From Phocicoccus schoeneichii (lineage in GTDB: Bacteria > Bacillota > Bacilli > Staphylococcales > Salinicoccaceae), in NCBI RefSeq assembly GCF_014635565.1, contig NZ_BMDB01000002.1:186001-250000 (forward strand): a stretch of DNA of 64,000 nt, given 5' to 3'. The notes beneath the pieces are model-generated. The model made no database searches and had not been told where the DNA came from. It worked only from the letters and a program-made list of their open reading frames with translations. The position numbers and the translations under genes are program-made. Shown here piece after piece: positions 18,661 through 29,732 of the stretch (position 1 is its first letter; each line of letters opens with the position of its first letter).

Positions 18661-19386
18661 CTTCGCGCTAATGTCTCTCAAATCACGAATAGCGCAACGA
18701 TCTATAGAGTATCTTCGTGCTAATGTCTCCCAAATCACGATTACCGCAACGATCTATAGAGAATCTTCGCGCTAATGTCTCTCAAATTACGAATAGCGCA
18801 ACGATCTATAGAGTATCTTCGCGCTAATGTATCTCAAATTACGAATAGCGCAACGATCTGAAGAGAATCCTCGCGCTAATGTCTCCGAAATCACAATTAC
18901 CGCAACGATCTATAGAGTATCTTCGCGCTAATGTCTCTCAAATCACGATTACCGCAACGATCTATAGAGTATCTTCGCGCTAATGTCTCTCAAGTCACAA
19001 TTAGCGCAACGATCTGAAGAGTATCTTCGCGCTAATGTCTCTCAAATCACGATTAGCGCAACGATCTATAGAGTATCTTCGCGCTAATGTCTCTCAAATC
19101 ACGATTACCGCAACGATCTATAGAGTATCTTCGCGCTAATGTCTACCAAATCACAATTAGCGCAACGATCTATAGAGTATCTTCGTGCTAATGTCTCCGA
19201 AATCACAATTAGCGCAACGATCTAGAGAGAATCCTCGCGCTAATGTCTCTCAAATTACGAATAGCGCAACGATCTGAAGAGTATCTTCGTGCTAATGTCT
19301 CTCAAATCACAATTACCGCAACGATCTATAGAGAATCTTTGTGCTAATTGCTATTTTTATCTGATTAGCGTAATGATCTTTTCTTC
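18661..19386 (+). repeat. Repeat array 3, thirteen exact 52-bp units plus one degenerate unit
   Basis: Units begin CTTCGCGCTAATGTCTC at 18661, 18713, 18765 and so on in exact 52-base steps to 19285, with a fourteenth eroded copy at 19337. Each carries GCGCTAAT...ATTAGCGC (or the variants AATAGCGC and ATTACCGC), so each unit can fold as a hairpin with a ~15-base loop, followed by CAACGATCTATAGAGTAT. Variation is by scattered substitutions (for example CTCGCGC, TACCGCA, CTGAAGAG) shared by non-adjacent units, which suggests unit exchange. The array lies between the M42 gene and the convergent cyclodeaminase. The remaining bases 18527-18660 and 19387-19503 hold no gene; a hairpin GGTCGGAAG...CTTCCGACC at 19441-19466 may end the cyclodeaminase transcript. 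Confidence 0.95.
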
Positions 19387-19503
19387 AAACTGGTTTTCGA
19401 GTTGTCTTTTAACTCAGGTAGCAGAGTTAACGAATGTAAGGTCGGAAGCTATCCAAACTTCCGACCCTAATTTTATTTGCTTCCGAACGCACATTCACTC
19501 AAC

Positions 19504-20421
19504 TCACTTCAGCTTTTCATAAGCGCCAATCGCAACCGCCATGTCGTACAGCGATGCGCCAACCGATTTGAACACTGTGATATCAGCATCGTCTCGGTCA
19601 AATTGTGTCTCCAATGCTTCGTTCAACTGAATCAATCGGTCGAATTCAAATTTTTCTTGCTTTACGGCTTCAATGAATCCGCCGGCCGATGTTTCTACAC
19701 CCTTTTTATAATCTGCGATTGAATATTTCGCGCGCCCGATCGTATCTACATTTAATTCTTTGGTGCTCGGCATAAACGCGCCAATTCCGTTAATGTGCGC
19801 ACCGTCTTTCACATAGGCGTCATCGAACACCGCTTCTCTCGCGGGTGTCGCCGTATTTATAATGTCGCTCTGCTCCGTCAGCACATTGACGTCGTCCACA
19901 ATTTCGATTTCACAATTCGCGCCGAGTGCCGTGATTTTATCTTTAAACACTTCAGCTTTTTCTAAATGTCGGTTAAATAAAACAATTTTTTCAATATCTC
20001 TTACAGATAAAACCCCGAACACCTGTTGAACCGCCATGCGCCCGGTACCAATAACACCAAGCACTTTCGCATCTCTACGCGCTAAGAGATTCGTCGCAAT
20101 CCCACTCATCGCACCCGTGCGCAATTCAGTCAAATAGGAAGCCGCAACGTTTGCAACCACTTCACCAGATTCTATGTCCGTCAAAATCGAGTACGCTTTC
20201 GACACACCATCTCTAATAGACATAATTTTCGTCGCCGACAATCCCTTCTCAATATCGAGTGCAGGAAAGTTCATAATCATATTGTTGTGGCCAGCGGCCA
20301 TCAACACTTGTTTACGATTCACAATCTTGTCCGCATTCTGACGTTCAAGTATCGCCCTAGTATCTCTAATCGCATCTGCCATAGTGTAGCTCATTACTTC
20401 CTCTTCAGTAAAAATTTTCAC
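19504..20421 (-). CDS. Ornithine cyclodeaminase/mu-crystallin-family protein
   Basis: A 305-residue NAD(P)-dependent enzyme: N-terminal 'FTEEEVMSYTMADAIRDTRAILER', 'TKIMSIRDGVSKAYSILTDIESGEVVANVAASYLTELRTGAMSGIAT' (Lys and Asp of the active site), Rossmann motif 'GVIGTGRMAVQQ', 'DIINTATPAREAVFDD' and 'HINGIGAFMPSTKELNVDTI'. The family includes ornithine cyclodeaminase, alanine dehydrogenase-like and imine reductases; the exact substrate cannot be read from sequence. It is convergent with repeat array 3 and divergent from the metal-resistance operon. Confidence 0.82.
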   Translation of the reverse strand: MKIFTEEEVMSYTMADAIRDTRAILERQNADKIVNRKQVLMAAGHNNMIMNFPALDIEKGLSATKIMSIRDGVSKAYSILTDIESGEVVANVAASYLTELRTGAMSGIATNLLARRDAKVLGVIGTGRMAVQQVFGVLSVRDIEKIVLFNRHLEKAEVFKDKITALGANCEIEIVDDVNVLTEQSDIINTATPAREAVFDDAYVKDGAHINGIGAFMPSTKELNVDTIGRAKYSIADYKKGVETSAGGFIEAVKQEKFEFDRLIQLNEALETQFDRDDADITVFKSVGASLYDMAVAIGAYEKLK

Positions 20422-20522
20422 GTAATCCCTCCTTAAGTCACTATTCCTTTAAAAGACCAACTCTAAACAGACCGTTTCACGCACAAATTTCCATGGAAAA
20501 CTCAATAAAAGGATATGGGTTG

Positions 20523-20546
20523 ATTAATATATGAACAAATATTAAT
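20523..20546 (+). promoter_or_regulatory. ArsR/SmtB-type operator upstream of the czrA-like gene
   Basis: ATTAATAT-ATGAACAA-ATATTAAT is a perfect 8-bp dyad whose core TATATGAACAAATATT matches the known CzrA/SmtB operator pattern. It lies 57 bases before the regulator ATG, where a repressor would block its own operon. Another GATAAAAAC word follows at 20564-20572. Confidence 0.7.
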
Positions 20547-20602
20547 ATATAGATAAGCCAAAAGATAAAAACACGAAAATCGATATAAAGGAGAGACACC
20601 GA

Positions 20603-20902
20603 ATGAGCGGATTTGATTTAGACGAGGAAACACTATTTATTGTGTCACATACATTTAAAGCATTAGGAGAAGAATCCAGAATTCGCATCTTAAGCCTACT
20701 GTTAGACGGTGAACGTTCAGTCAGTTCAATCGCAGAAACGCTTGATATGAAGCAATCGAACGTGTCTCATCAGCTGAGATTCTTAAAGAACTTAAGGCTT
20801 GTGAAATCACGTCGCGACGGTCAATCGGTGTACTACTCGCACGACGACACGCACGTCATAAAAATACTCAGAGAAATGATAGAGCACGCCAGACATAATT
20901 AG
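20603..20902 (+). CDS. ArsR/SmtB-family metal-sensing repressor, CzrA-like
   Basis: A 99-residue winged-helix repressor: '[25 protein letters not shown]', recognition helix '[19 protein letters not shown]', wing '[14 protein letters not shown]'. The C-terminal alpha-5 metal site of CzrA is conserved in residue type and spacing: Asp82, His84, His95 and His98 (the CzrA pattern D-x-H, 11, H-x-x-H). This predicts Zn(II)/Co(II) sensing and derepression. It is 11 bases ahead of the metal ATPase gene and so is its likely regulator. GGAGAG precedes ATG. Confidence 0.9.
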   Translation: MSGFDLDEETLFIVSHTFKALGEESRIRILSLLLDGERSVSSIAETLDMKQSNVSHQLRFLKNLRLVKSRRDGQSVYYSHDDTHVIKILREMIEHARHN

Positions 20903-20913
20903 GGGGAATTACT

Positions 20914-22830
<1,917 letters not shown>

Positions 22831-22849
22831 AATATATCGGAGAAATGCA

Positions 22850-23791
22850 ATGACAAAAAATCAATTGACGTTTACTTATTTGAGCATATTGATGGCGACT
22901 ATCATCTGGGGACTCAACATGGTTCTCTTAAAAGTGCTTGTGACTGAGTTACCACCAGCAACAATGACCGCATTTCGTATTATGACCGCAGGTATAACGA
23001 CTTTAATCATCATCGTAAGTTTAAAATCACATCGCAAAATGACGAGATCTGAATGGCGTTATATTCTGATTGGAACGCTCTTCGGAGTCGTTTTGCACCA
23101 CTTGTTTATTGCGAAAGGACTTGTTCTAATCAACGCATCGAACGCGTCACTGATCTTAGCACTCTTACCCATCACGACTGCTATTATGGGCGTGATGTTT
23201 TTAGGAGAACAGATGACGAAATTTCGTCTCGTTGGATTTATCTTGGCGCTTATCGGTGTATTCTTTATTCAAGGCGGAACGTTCAGTAATATGGTGTTCT
23301 CGAAAGGAGAACTCTATCTATTTATTGCGATGTTTGTGCAAGCGATGAGTTTCATATTTGTGCGTAAACTGACATTCACACTAGATTCAAAGCAAGCAAC
23401 ATCTGTGATGTTTTTAATCGGTTCGACGGTACTCTTACTTATCAGTATATTTACTGAACCAAGTGGGATAAAGACATTTTTCTCTATGAGTCCACCAACG
23501 ATGTTTGTGTTTTTATTTTCTGGAATTGTCGCAACGGGTATTGGCTTCATCATCTTTAACGGATCGATACAACGCATTGGTGCAGGAAACACGGTTATCT
23601 TTAATAACTTAGTCCCACTATTTGGACTCGTCTTTTCGGCACTGCTTTTAAATGACGTCATCAACCGAGTGCAAATGTCTGGTTTTATCTTCATTGTACT
23701 TGGGGTATTATTTGGTACGGGCTACATTGAAACGAAAATTTTTAAACATAACCCCAGCAAGATGAAAACCCAATTGGATGATGATTTGTAA
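22850..23791 (+). CDS. EamA/DMT-family transporter
   Basis: A 313-residue membrane protein of ten hydrophobic segments in two EamA repeats (the second starts near residue 150). Typical stretches are 'ATIIWGLNMVLLKVLVTELPPATMTAFRIMTAG', 'FIAKGLVLINASNASLILALLPITTAIMGVMFLGEQM' and, in the second half, 'IQRIGAGNTVIFNNLVPLFGLVFSALLLND'. The family exports metabolites or amino acids; the substrate is unknown. It starts 20 bases after the ATPase gene and may be read with it. CGGAGAAA precedes ATG. Confidence 0.88.
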   Translation: MTKNQLTFTYLSILMATIIWGLNMVLLKVLVTELPPATMTAFRIMTAGITTLIIIVSLKSHRKMTRSEWRYILIGTLFGVVLHHLFIAKGLVLINASNASLILALLPITTAIMGVMFLGEQMTKFRLVGFILALIGVFFIQGGTFSNMVFSKGELYLFIAMFVQAMSFIFVRKLTFTLDSKQATSVMFLIGSTVLLLISIFTEPSGIKTFFSMSPPTMFVFLFSGIVATGIGFIIFNGSIQRIGAGNTVIFNNLVPLFGLVFSALLLNDVINRVQMSGFIFIVLGVLFGTGYIETKIFKHNPSKMKTQLDDDL

Positions 23792-23823
23792 TATACTATA
23801 GAAAAGAACAAGAGGTGACGCAT

Positions 23824-24777
23824 ATGAAGTATTTTCTATCGATGTGTCTGGCGCTCACGCTAGTGCTCGTGGGATGTCAAAATAACGCGCCACAAGAGAG
23901 TGAAGTGACTAAAGAAGCGCCGTCAATTGAGCTGAATGATGAGACAGGCAAAAAACTTTTTGTGTTGCCAAACTATAATAATGGAGACGTCACGTTTAGT
24001 GGCACAGAGTTTAAGAAAGGTATGACACGGTCAGAAATTTTGGATGTATACGGAAAACCGAACGCAAAGTTTAAGACAGCCGATAAGACTTATGAAATTT
24101 ATGGCAACATCGGGTTAAACTATGACTCAGATGAAATTGCAGACGTCGTGTACTATATGAATGACGATCTAGACAACGCAGTCTCTGTGCTCGGTGAACC
24201 GGAACGCACAAAAGAATCTGCGGGGCTTCATCAATACTCGTATCTTCTAAAAGATAACACTGAAGATGAAATTCATCTTGTCATGTGGTCGAAAGACGGC
24301 AAGCAAATCGGGCCTGTGACGATTGAAACCGTTGCGAAAGACGATAAGACGTCGGACAAAGACTCTAAAGATAATGACAAAGACAAAAACAAGGACTCTG
24401 AAAAAGATAAAAAAGACAAGAAAAAACCAGAGCCTAAAAATGAGGACGAGCGCGTCGAGCAGTTTATGGAGTCGTATGTCGACAAGCTTGTAGATTACTT
24501 TAACGGTGACAGTGAAGCGGTTCTTTCGGATATTCAAGCGGGTAGTAATGCTGAGAAAAAGGTAAAAGAAAACAAGAAGAGCGGTAACTTCAAAAACCAG
24601 GAATCTTATGACGTGCGCCTCATTAAATATACGTATGTTAATGATGATTATAATGTGACGATCGAGCGCGACTACAAGCACGATAAGTCAGACGGTAAAC
24701 AAACAACAACAATTGATTACAAAATGAAAAAAGTTAGTGACAATACATTTAAAATTGTAGATTACACAGAAAAATAA
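23824..24777 (+). CDS. Lipoprotein with Lys/Asp-rich linker
   Basis: A 317-residue exported lipoprotein: signal MKYFLSMCLALTLVLVGC with the lipobox Cys at 18. Residues ~45-165 form a folded region beginning KLFVLPNYNNGDVTFSG with 'KKGMTRSEILDVYGKP', a pattern reminiscent of SmpA/OmlA-like repeats (G-x-T-x-x-E-x-x-x-x-x-G-x-P occurs again as 'AVSVLGEPE'). A low-complexity K/D/E linker follows (~175-210), then a C-terminal NTF2-like part ending 'NTFKIVDYTEK', similar in style to the TcaA C-terminus. Start ATG at 23824 is chosen because AAGAGGTG lies eight bases upstream. Function unknown. Confidence 0.7.
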   Translation: MKYFLSMCLALTLVLVGCQNNAPQESEVTKEAPSIELNDETGKKLFVLPNYNNGDVTFSGTEFKKGMTRSEILDVYGKPNAKFKTADKTYEIYGNIGLNYDSDEIADVVYYMNDDLDNAVSVLGEPERTKESAGLHQYSYLLKDNTEDEIHLVMWSKDGKQIGPVTIETVAKDDKTSDKDSKDNDKDKNKDSEKDKKDKKKPEPKNEDERVEQFMESYVDKLVDYFNGDSEAVLSDIQAGSNAEKKVKENKKSGNFKNQESYDVRLIKYTYVNDDYNVTIERDYKHDKSDGKQTTTIDYKMKKVSDNTFKIVDYTEK

Positions 24778-24815
24778 CCTAGACAACTGACCTAAGTCAG
24801 TTCTCTAGGTTTTTA
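24776..24815. terminator. Bidirectional terminator between convergent genes
   Basis: Two stacked stems, AACCTAGA...TCTAGGTT and AACTGAC-CTAA-GTCAGTT, followed by T on the plus strand. It overlaps the stop codon of the lipoprotein gene and the end of the convergent stress-protein gene. Confidence 0.85.
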
Positions 24816-25217
24816 TTGTTCATTGCCTTCATAAATTTTATCGCTTGTGAAGTTAGAGCCACCTGTTATTTTTGGTATATGACTTGCATGACCATCAAGT
24901 GATTCATAATCATTCACGTAGAGCAAAATAGCACCTTCAGCAAGTTCTTTTTGGTAGTGTTCATTTTCTTCATCCGTTAAGTCTAATTTGCTTACCACAC
25001 GACTTTCGGGATGATCACTCGAAAATAGTGACATGAACTTATCCCATGTACTCACCTTTGAAACAAGCGACTCCAAATGATATGTTCGAAACGCTTCGTC
25101 ATACAAATCTGGCTTTGCGATGACTGCGATTGCCTCTTCCATAACACCAGATTCTCTTAAATCTTTCACGCGTGCATGTACTTCTTCAGGACTACGATAT
25201 GACTCAATTTTCCTCAT
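24813..25217 (-). CDS. General stress protein, YflT/GSP17M-type domain (paralog 3)
   Basis: A 134-residue acidic protein with the same element order as the genes at 515 and 2658: 'YRSPEEVHARVKDLRESGVMEEAIAVIAK', 'VSTWDKFMSLFSSDHPESRVV', 'DLTDEENEHYQKELAEGAILLYVND'. The tail is short and polar. Three diverged copies inside one window suggest a lineage-expanded family. AGGAGTTG precedes ATG. Biochemical role unknown. Confidence 0.8.
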   Translation of the reverse strand: MRKIESYRSPEEVHARVKDLRESGVMEEAIAVIAKPDLYDEAFRTYHLESLVSKVSTWDKFMSLFSSDHPESRVVSKLDLTDEENEHYQKELAEGAILLYVNDYESLDGHASHIPKITGGSNFTSDKIYEGNEQ

Positions 25218-25368
25218 TAAAAAACAACTCCTCTTCGTTCAACACTCTTGATAGATACATACCACCTAATTTTAAAAATAAAACTAAAATGACTTTTAAA
25301 ATATTAAAGTATGGAGATAAAAATTATGATATATTCATGTGTAACGGAATACATATAGGGGGATTCAT

Positions 25369-25563
25369 ATGTCAAAAGTTAAAGATGCGCATCTGTTTTA
25401 TATATTTATTTTTGGAGATCTTTTGATGATTGCCTCCATTATTTTGTGGCTTACAAATGCGTTTCAAGGGTCAATTATTTACACTTTATTTTTAGTGGGG
25501 TTATTCATTTCATTCGTGTGTATGATACTTCTATCAATTCGAGGTAAAAAATACAATAATTAG
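25369..25563 (+). CDS. Small two-pass membrane protein
   Basis: A 64-residue protein with two hydrophobic segments (about residues 10-28 and 36-55) and a basic C-terminus (RGKKYNN). AGGGGG lies seven bases before ATG and a terminator follows 14 bases after the stop, so it is a stand-alone transcription unit. No family recognised. The 150 bases upstream are AT-rich and contain only a likely promoter. Confidence 0.6.
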   Translation: MSKVKDAHLFYIFIFGDLLMIASIILWLTNAFQGSIIYTLFLVGLFISFVCMILLSIRGKKYNN

Positions 25564-25576
25564 TAACAAAACGATT

Positions 25577-25604
25577 CCGAGAAAATAAACTTCTCGGTTT
25601 TTTT
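25577..25604 (+). terminator. Terminator of the small membrane-protein gene
   Basis: CCGAGAA / TTCTCGG stem with a 7-base loop and a run of seven T. Confidence 0.85.
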
Positions 25605-25675
25605 AATTGATAAAATACACAAAATCATGGAAAATATAGTCAATTGAATAAACTATTTATACCAAGGAGACCAAA

Positions 25676-27190
25676 ATGAAAAATAAATTTGGTGTATTAT
25701 TCGTAGCACTCATGCTTACGTTTGTGTTATCAGCTTGTGGAAAAGGGTCTGAAGAAGTCGAAGACCTATTAAAAGAAAATAAAACTGAGGAGACAAAAGA
25801 CGGACTTAAAGTCGCAATATCTGTGGATCCAGATGGGTTAGATCCGCATCGCACAACCGCAAGTTCGACGTTTGTCATCACAAATAATATTTACGACACG
25901 CTCGTTAAAGTGACAGAAGACGGAGAAATCGTGCCGAGCCTGGCTTCATCTTATGAACAGTCTGAAGATGGCAAGACGCTCACATTTCACTTGCGAGATG
26001 ATGTGAAGTTCCATGATGGAACAAAGTTCACAGCAAAAGACGTTGCCTATTCATTTGAGCGTATTAGAGATGATTTAGGACCAAGAAAAGATAACTATCA
26101 ATACATAACAGAAGTCAATGTAATCGACGATTATACGATAGATTTCAAAGCAGAAGCACCATCCGCATCATTCATCAGCGACTTTGCATACCCATGGGCA
26201 GCAATTGTTAAAGACGGGTCCGGAGATGACTTAAAGAAATCTCCAGTAGGTACAGGACCATATAGGCTTGTGAACTGGACGCCGCAAGATAATATAGTCT
26301 TAGAAGGTGTCGAACACTATAACAAAGGTGCGATTAAAAATGTGGAGTTCAAAATAATGCCAGATTCAACTGCACAGGTAACAAGCTTTAAAAAGGGCGA
26401 TATTGATTTAATCGAAACTACAGGCGATGTTGTAGAAACATTAGGTGATGCAAAAATCATCGAAATCGACAATAACTCTGTACAGCTTATGGCTATGAAC
26501 CTAGAAAACGAGCATCTAAAAGACGAAAAACTGAGACAAGCAATCAACATGGCAGTAGACAAAGAAGAACTCATCAACGCAGTGTGGTGGGGCTATGGTA
26601 AAGAAATCGGCTCGCACTATCCACCTGTTCTAAAAGGATATGTCGACACAACGAACACTTATCCGTATGATGTAGATAAAGCCAAACAACTCGTGAAAGA
26701 GTTAGGCAGAGAAGGCATCACATTAAATATGAAACTTCCAACAGACTATCCAAACTATGTGGCTGCAGGACAGATTATTGCTGAAAAATTAGAAGCAATT
26801 GGAATTCATGTTAAAATAGAGACAATAGAATGGGGAACATGGTTAACGGATGTCTATGGTAACCGTGACTATGATCTTACTGTTGTTGGACATACAGGTC
26901 GTATTGATGGCTATGATTTACTAGAGAAATATGGAAGCACGCGCTCGGATAACTATTTTAATTATAAAAATGCGGAAGTGGACAATCTTTTATCATCTAT
27001 TAAAGTAGAATTAGATGATGATACGCGTATGGACATGTATAAGCGTGTCCAAACGATTTTAGCAGAAGAAGTCCCAGCAGTGTATATTCAAGCACCAACA
27101 CGTATTTACGCAATCAATGAAGATTTGGAAGGATTTACGTCATATCCGATCGATGTTTTTGAACTTAAAGACTTAAAATTTAAAGAGTAA
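25676..27190 (+). CDS. ABC transporter substrate-binding lipoprotein, peptide/nickel type (SBP_bac_5)
   Basis: A 504-residue lipoprotein: signal peptide with lipobox LSAC (Cys21), then the SBP_bac_5 fold: 'VAISVDPDGLDPHRTTASSTFVITNNIYDTLVKV', 'GEIVPSLASSYEQSEDGKTLTFHLRDDVKFHDGTKFTAKDVAYSFERI', 'KKSPVGTGPYRLVNWTPQDNIVLE' and a C-terminal lobe ending near 'EEVPAVYIQAP'. It catches an oligopeptide, nickel complex or related ligand outside the membrane and feeds the permease genes that follow. The ligand cannot be told from sequence. AAGGAGACC precedes ATG; it is the first gene of a five-gene operon. Confidence 0.92.
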   Translation: MKNKFGVLFVALMLTFVLSACGKGSEEVEDLLKENKTEETKDGLKVAISVDPDGLDPHRTTASSTFVITNNIYDTLVKVTEDGEIVPSLASSYEQSEDGKTLTFHLRDDVKFHDGTKFTAKDVAYSFERIRDDLGPRKDNYQYITEVNVIDDYTIDFKAEAPSASFISDFAYPWAAIVKDGSGDDLKKSPVGTGPYRLVNWTPQDNIVLEGVEHYNKGAIKNVEFKIMPDSTAQVTSFKKGDIDLIETTGDVVETLGDAKIIEIDNNSVQLMAMNLENEHLKDEKLRQAINMAVDKEELINAVWWGYGKEIGSHYPPVLKGYVDTTNTYPYDVDKAKQLVKELGREGITLNMKLPTDYPNYVAAGQIIAEKLEAIGIHVKIETIEWGTWLTDVYGNRDYDLTVVGHTGRIDGYDLLEKYGSTRSDNYFNYKNAEVDNLLSSIKVELDDDTRMDMYKRVQTILAEEVPAVYIQAPTRIYAINEDLEGFTSYPIDVFELKDLKFKE

Positions 27191-27209
27191 TTAATAGGTG
27201 ATGAATGGT

Positions 27210-28154
27210 ATGAAAGAAATTATAAGACGCATAGTGAGTAGCATTGTCCTTATAATTGTCGTATCATTTATCACTTTTTTTATGTTGATGATGATACCGG
27301 GGGACGCGGTGGAGATTAGTCTCGGAACGGAGGCGACTCCAGAACGTGTCAGAGAACTTCGAGCAGCACTTGGGATGGATGCACCATGGTATACGCAATA
27401 TTTGAGCTGGTTGACCCACGCGATAACGGGTGATTTTGGTGTATCATTTACATATGGAGAAACGGTGACTTCACTTCTTACCAGCCGTTTGCCAGTAACA
27501 TTATCACTCATGGTGATGGCAATCATCATTGCGGTGCTGGCACTCACGATTGGTGTATTTGCTGCATTAAAACAAAATAAGACATTTGATATTATCGCGA
27601 GAACGCTTATGCAAATTGGTGACGCAATGCCACAGTTTTGGATTGCACTCATTTTTCTCGTGTATATAAGTGCGCAGTTTGACGTGTTTCCAATATCTGG
27701 ATTTACACCGTTTACGGAAAGTGTGTATGGCGGTTTTATGAGCTTACTGTTGCCGGCACTTGTGCTCGCATTTGGTATGATTGCGACGCTTATTAGAATC
27801 GTAAGAAGTTCGATGTTACATAGTTTAAAACAAGATTATATGCTCATGACCCGAGTGTCAGGAATGAATCCTGTCGTTGCAATCATTAAATATCCACTGC
27901 GCGATGCCTTGATTGCACCACTTACAGTTATTGGTATTCAAATTGCGGGATTAATTTCAGGTGTCATCGTCGTAGAGAGTATCTTCAGTTTGCCTGGAGT
28001 CGGCCGACTATTATTTAGTGCGGTCTTAAAGCGAGATCTATTCTTAATTCTAGGGCTCGTGAGTTTTATTGTGACTTCTGTGATCATCATTACTCTTATT
28101 ACAGACATACTCTATATTCTACTGAATAAGCGAATGAGGAGGGAGGAGTCATGA
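27210..28154 (+). CDS. ABC transporter permease, DppB/OppB/NikB type
   Basis: A 314-residue permease with six membrane segments. Seen: N-terminal 'IVLIIVVSFITFFMLMMIPGDAVEISLG', the binding-protein-dependent signature region 'YMLMTRVSGMNPVVAIIKYPLRDALIAPLTVIGIQ' (EAA-like loop with conserved Gly), and 'VVVESIFSLPGVGRLLFSAVLKRDLFLILG'. ATG at 27210 is chosen because AGGTGAT is seven bases upstream; a GTG at 27198 lies inside that ribosome site. It overlaps the next permease gene by four bases (ATGA). Confidence 0.92.
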   Translation: MKEIIRRIVSSIVLIIVVSFITFFMLMMIPGDAVEISLGTEATPERVRELRAALGMDAPWYTQYLSWLTHAITGDFGVSFTYGETVTSLLTSRLPVTLSLMVMAIIIAVLALTIGVFAALKQNKTFDIIARTLMQIGDAMPQFWIALIFLVYISAQFDVFPISGFTPFTESVYGGFMSLLLPALVLAFGMIATLIRIVRSSMLHSLKQDYMLMTRVSGMNPVVAIIKYPLRDALIAPLTVIGIQIAGLISGVIVVESIFSLPGVGRLLFSAVLKRDLFLILGLVSFIVTSVIIITLITDILYILLNKRMRREES

Positions 28155-28963
28155 GGAAGTATGTGTTTATCTTGAGTGTGATACTCTTACTCATTCCATT
28201 ATCGCTCGGTATAGTGTCATTTTTCTACACCCCATATCCAATTACAGAGATGGACATTGATAATCGGTTTTCTGGGATATCTAAAGCACACTTACTGGGT
28301 ACGGATCAGTTTGGTAGAGACCTATTATCGAGGTTAATGGTCGCGTCACGCTATGCATTACTTTTAGGGACAGTTTCAGTCACTTTAGGCTTATGTGCCG
28401 GGGCTTTCATTGGCGTTATTTCAGCGTTATCAAACAAGTGGATCAGTATGATTTTCTTAAGGTTTATAGATGGGATGCTCGCATTCCCAGGTATTGTACT
28501 AGCCATGATGTTTGTGGTTGTGTTTGGCGATGGATTGTATTCTACACTCATCGCAATCGCGATCTTTATGATACCAATATTTGCGCGACTGACGTATTCA
28601 CTTATCAAAGAACAACAACACGCACTCTATATCGTGGCAGCGAAAAGTATGGGACTATCGACACCTCGAATTGTGTGGCGACATTATCTCCCCGTTATTT
28701 TACCAAGACTCGTAACACAATTTAGTGCAAGCATTGGATCTGCAATATTAATAGAATCCGCGCTCTCTTATTTAGGACTTGGTGTCGTTCCACCCAACGC
28801 GAGTTTTGGACTGATGTTAAAAGAAGCACAGAGCTTTATGCTCAGTTACCCATATTTAATTTTACCGTCAGGCATCTTGCTCGTAATTACAGTACTTGGG
28901 CTGAATTTGATGGGTGACACTTTAAACGATCGACTCATGAAATTAGGTGATACACATGATTGA
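28151..28963 (+). CDS. ABC transporter permease, DppC/OppC/NikC type
   Basis: A 270-residue second permease of the importer: 'DIDNRFSGISKAHLLGTDQFGRDLLSRLMVASRYALLLG' is the OppC/DppC N-terminal signature, followed by 'AAKSMGLSTPRIVWRHYLPVILPRLVTQFSASIGSAILIESALSYLGLGV' (EAA loop). Five to six membrane segments. It is translationally coupled on both sides (overlaps of four and eight bases). Confidence 0.92.
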   Translation: MRKYVFILSVILLLIPLSLGIVSFFYTPYPITEMDIDNRFSGISKAHLLGTDQFGRDLLSRLMVASRYALLLGTVSVTLGLCAGAFIGVISALSNKWISMIFLRFIDGMLAFPGIVLAMMFVVVFGDGLYSTLIAIAIFMIPIFARLTYSLIKEQQHALYIVAAKSMGLSTPRIVWRHYLPVILPRLVTQFSASIGSAILIESALSYLGLGVVPPNASFGLMLKEAQSFMLSYPYLILPSGILLVITVLGLNLMGDTLNDRLMKLGDTHD

Positions 28964-29732
28964 TATGAACGCGCTCGAGGTACGCACAAATGAAGGAAAC
29001 ACACTCGTCCGGCCCTTTGATTTTTATCTTAAAAAGCGAGAAATTGTAGGTATATTTGGTGAATCAGGTTCAGGGAAGACCATATCGACGCAAGCGATGT
29101 TTAACTTGTTGCCGCGATCACTCGTGTCGAGCGCTGTTGAAAAAGTGATTGAAGGTAAGAATTTAGATACACTATTACCAAGAGAATATCGCAAACTGAT
29201 TGGAATAGACGTCGGATATATTCCACAAAATACCACGGAATTTTTACATCCACTGGTCAAAATAAAACATCAAATGCTAGAGGGTTTCGTGACGCATCAA
29301 TGTGGGACAAAGAAAGAGGGGCTGAAGCGTGCGACAGAACTATTAACGCTTGTTGGGCTTAAGAATCCTAAAAAAGTGTTGAATGGTTATTCATTCGAAC
29401 TTTCTGGTGGGATGCGCCAGCGCGTCAATATCGCACTCTCATTAATGACGAATCCACGTATCATTATATTAGATGAACCCACGACCGCCCTAGATAGCAT
29501 CACGGAACACGAAGTGATGGAATTCTTCAAAAAACTGAATCAAGAAGAAGGCGTATCGCTCATTTTAATTACACATAACATGAAGCTGATAGAGAAGTAC
29601 ACGGACCGCGCGTATGTCTTCTATAAAGGAGAAATGGTAGAGACGAATGATACAGAGACGCTATTTAAGTATCCAACGCACCCACATACAAAAGCGCTCG
29701 TCCAAGTGACGAGAGAGGAGGATGTGCGATGA
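28956..29732 (+). CDS. ABC transporter ATPase, DppD/OppD/NikD type
   Basis: A 258-residue ATPase: Walker A GESGSGKT, 'VGYIPQN' Q-loop, signature 'LSGGMRQRVNIALSL', Walker B 'IIILDEPTTALD' and switch His in 'LILITHNM'. ATG at 28956 (MIDMNALEV) follows TTAGGTGAT; an upstream GTG at 28947 lies within that site. The C-terminal Cys-rich extension of some OppD proteins is absent. It overlaps both neighbours. Confidence 0.92.
   Translation: MIDMNALEVRTNEGNTLVRPFDFYLKKREIVGIFGESGSGKTISTQAMFNLLPRSLVSSAVEKVIEGKNLDTLLPREYRKLIGIDVGYIPQNTTEFLHPLVKIKHQMLEGFVTHQCGTKKEGLKRATELLTLVGLKNPKKVLNGYSFELSGGMRQRVNIALSLMTNPRIIILDEPTTALDSITEHEVMEFFKKLNQEEGVSLILITHNMKLIEKYTDRAYVFYKGEMVETNDTETLFKYPTHPHTKALVQVTREEDVR

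Noticed and set aside
18661-19386. CRISPR array
   Set aside because: The 52-base units repeat as a whole with no constant-repeat/variable-spacer pattern, and no cas genes are near. The same holds for the other three arrays.
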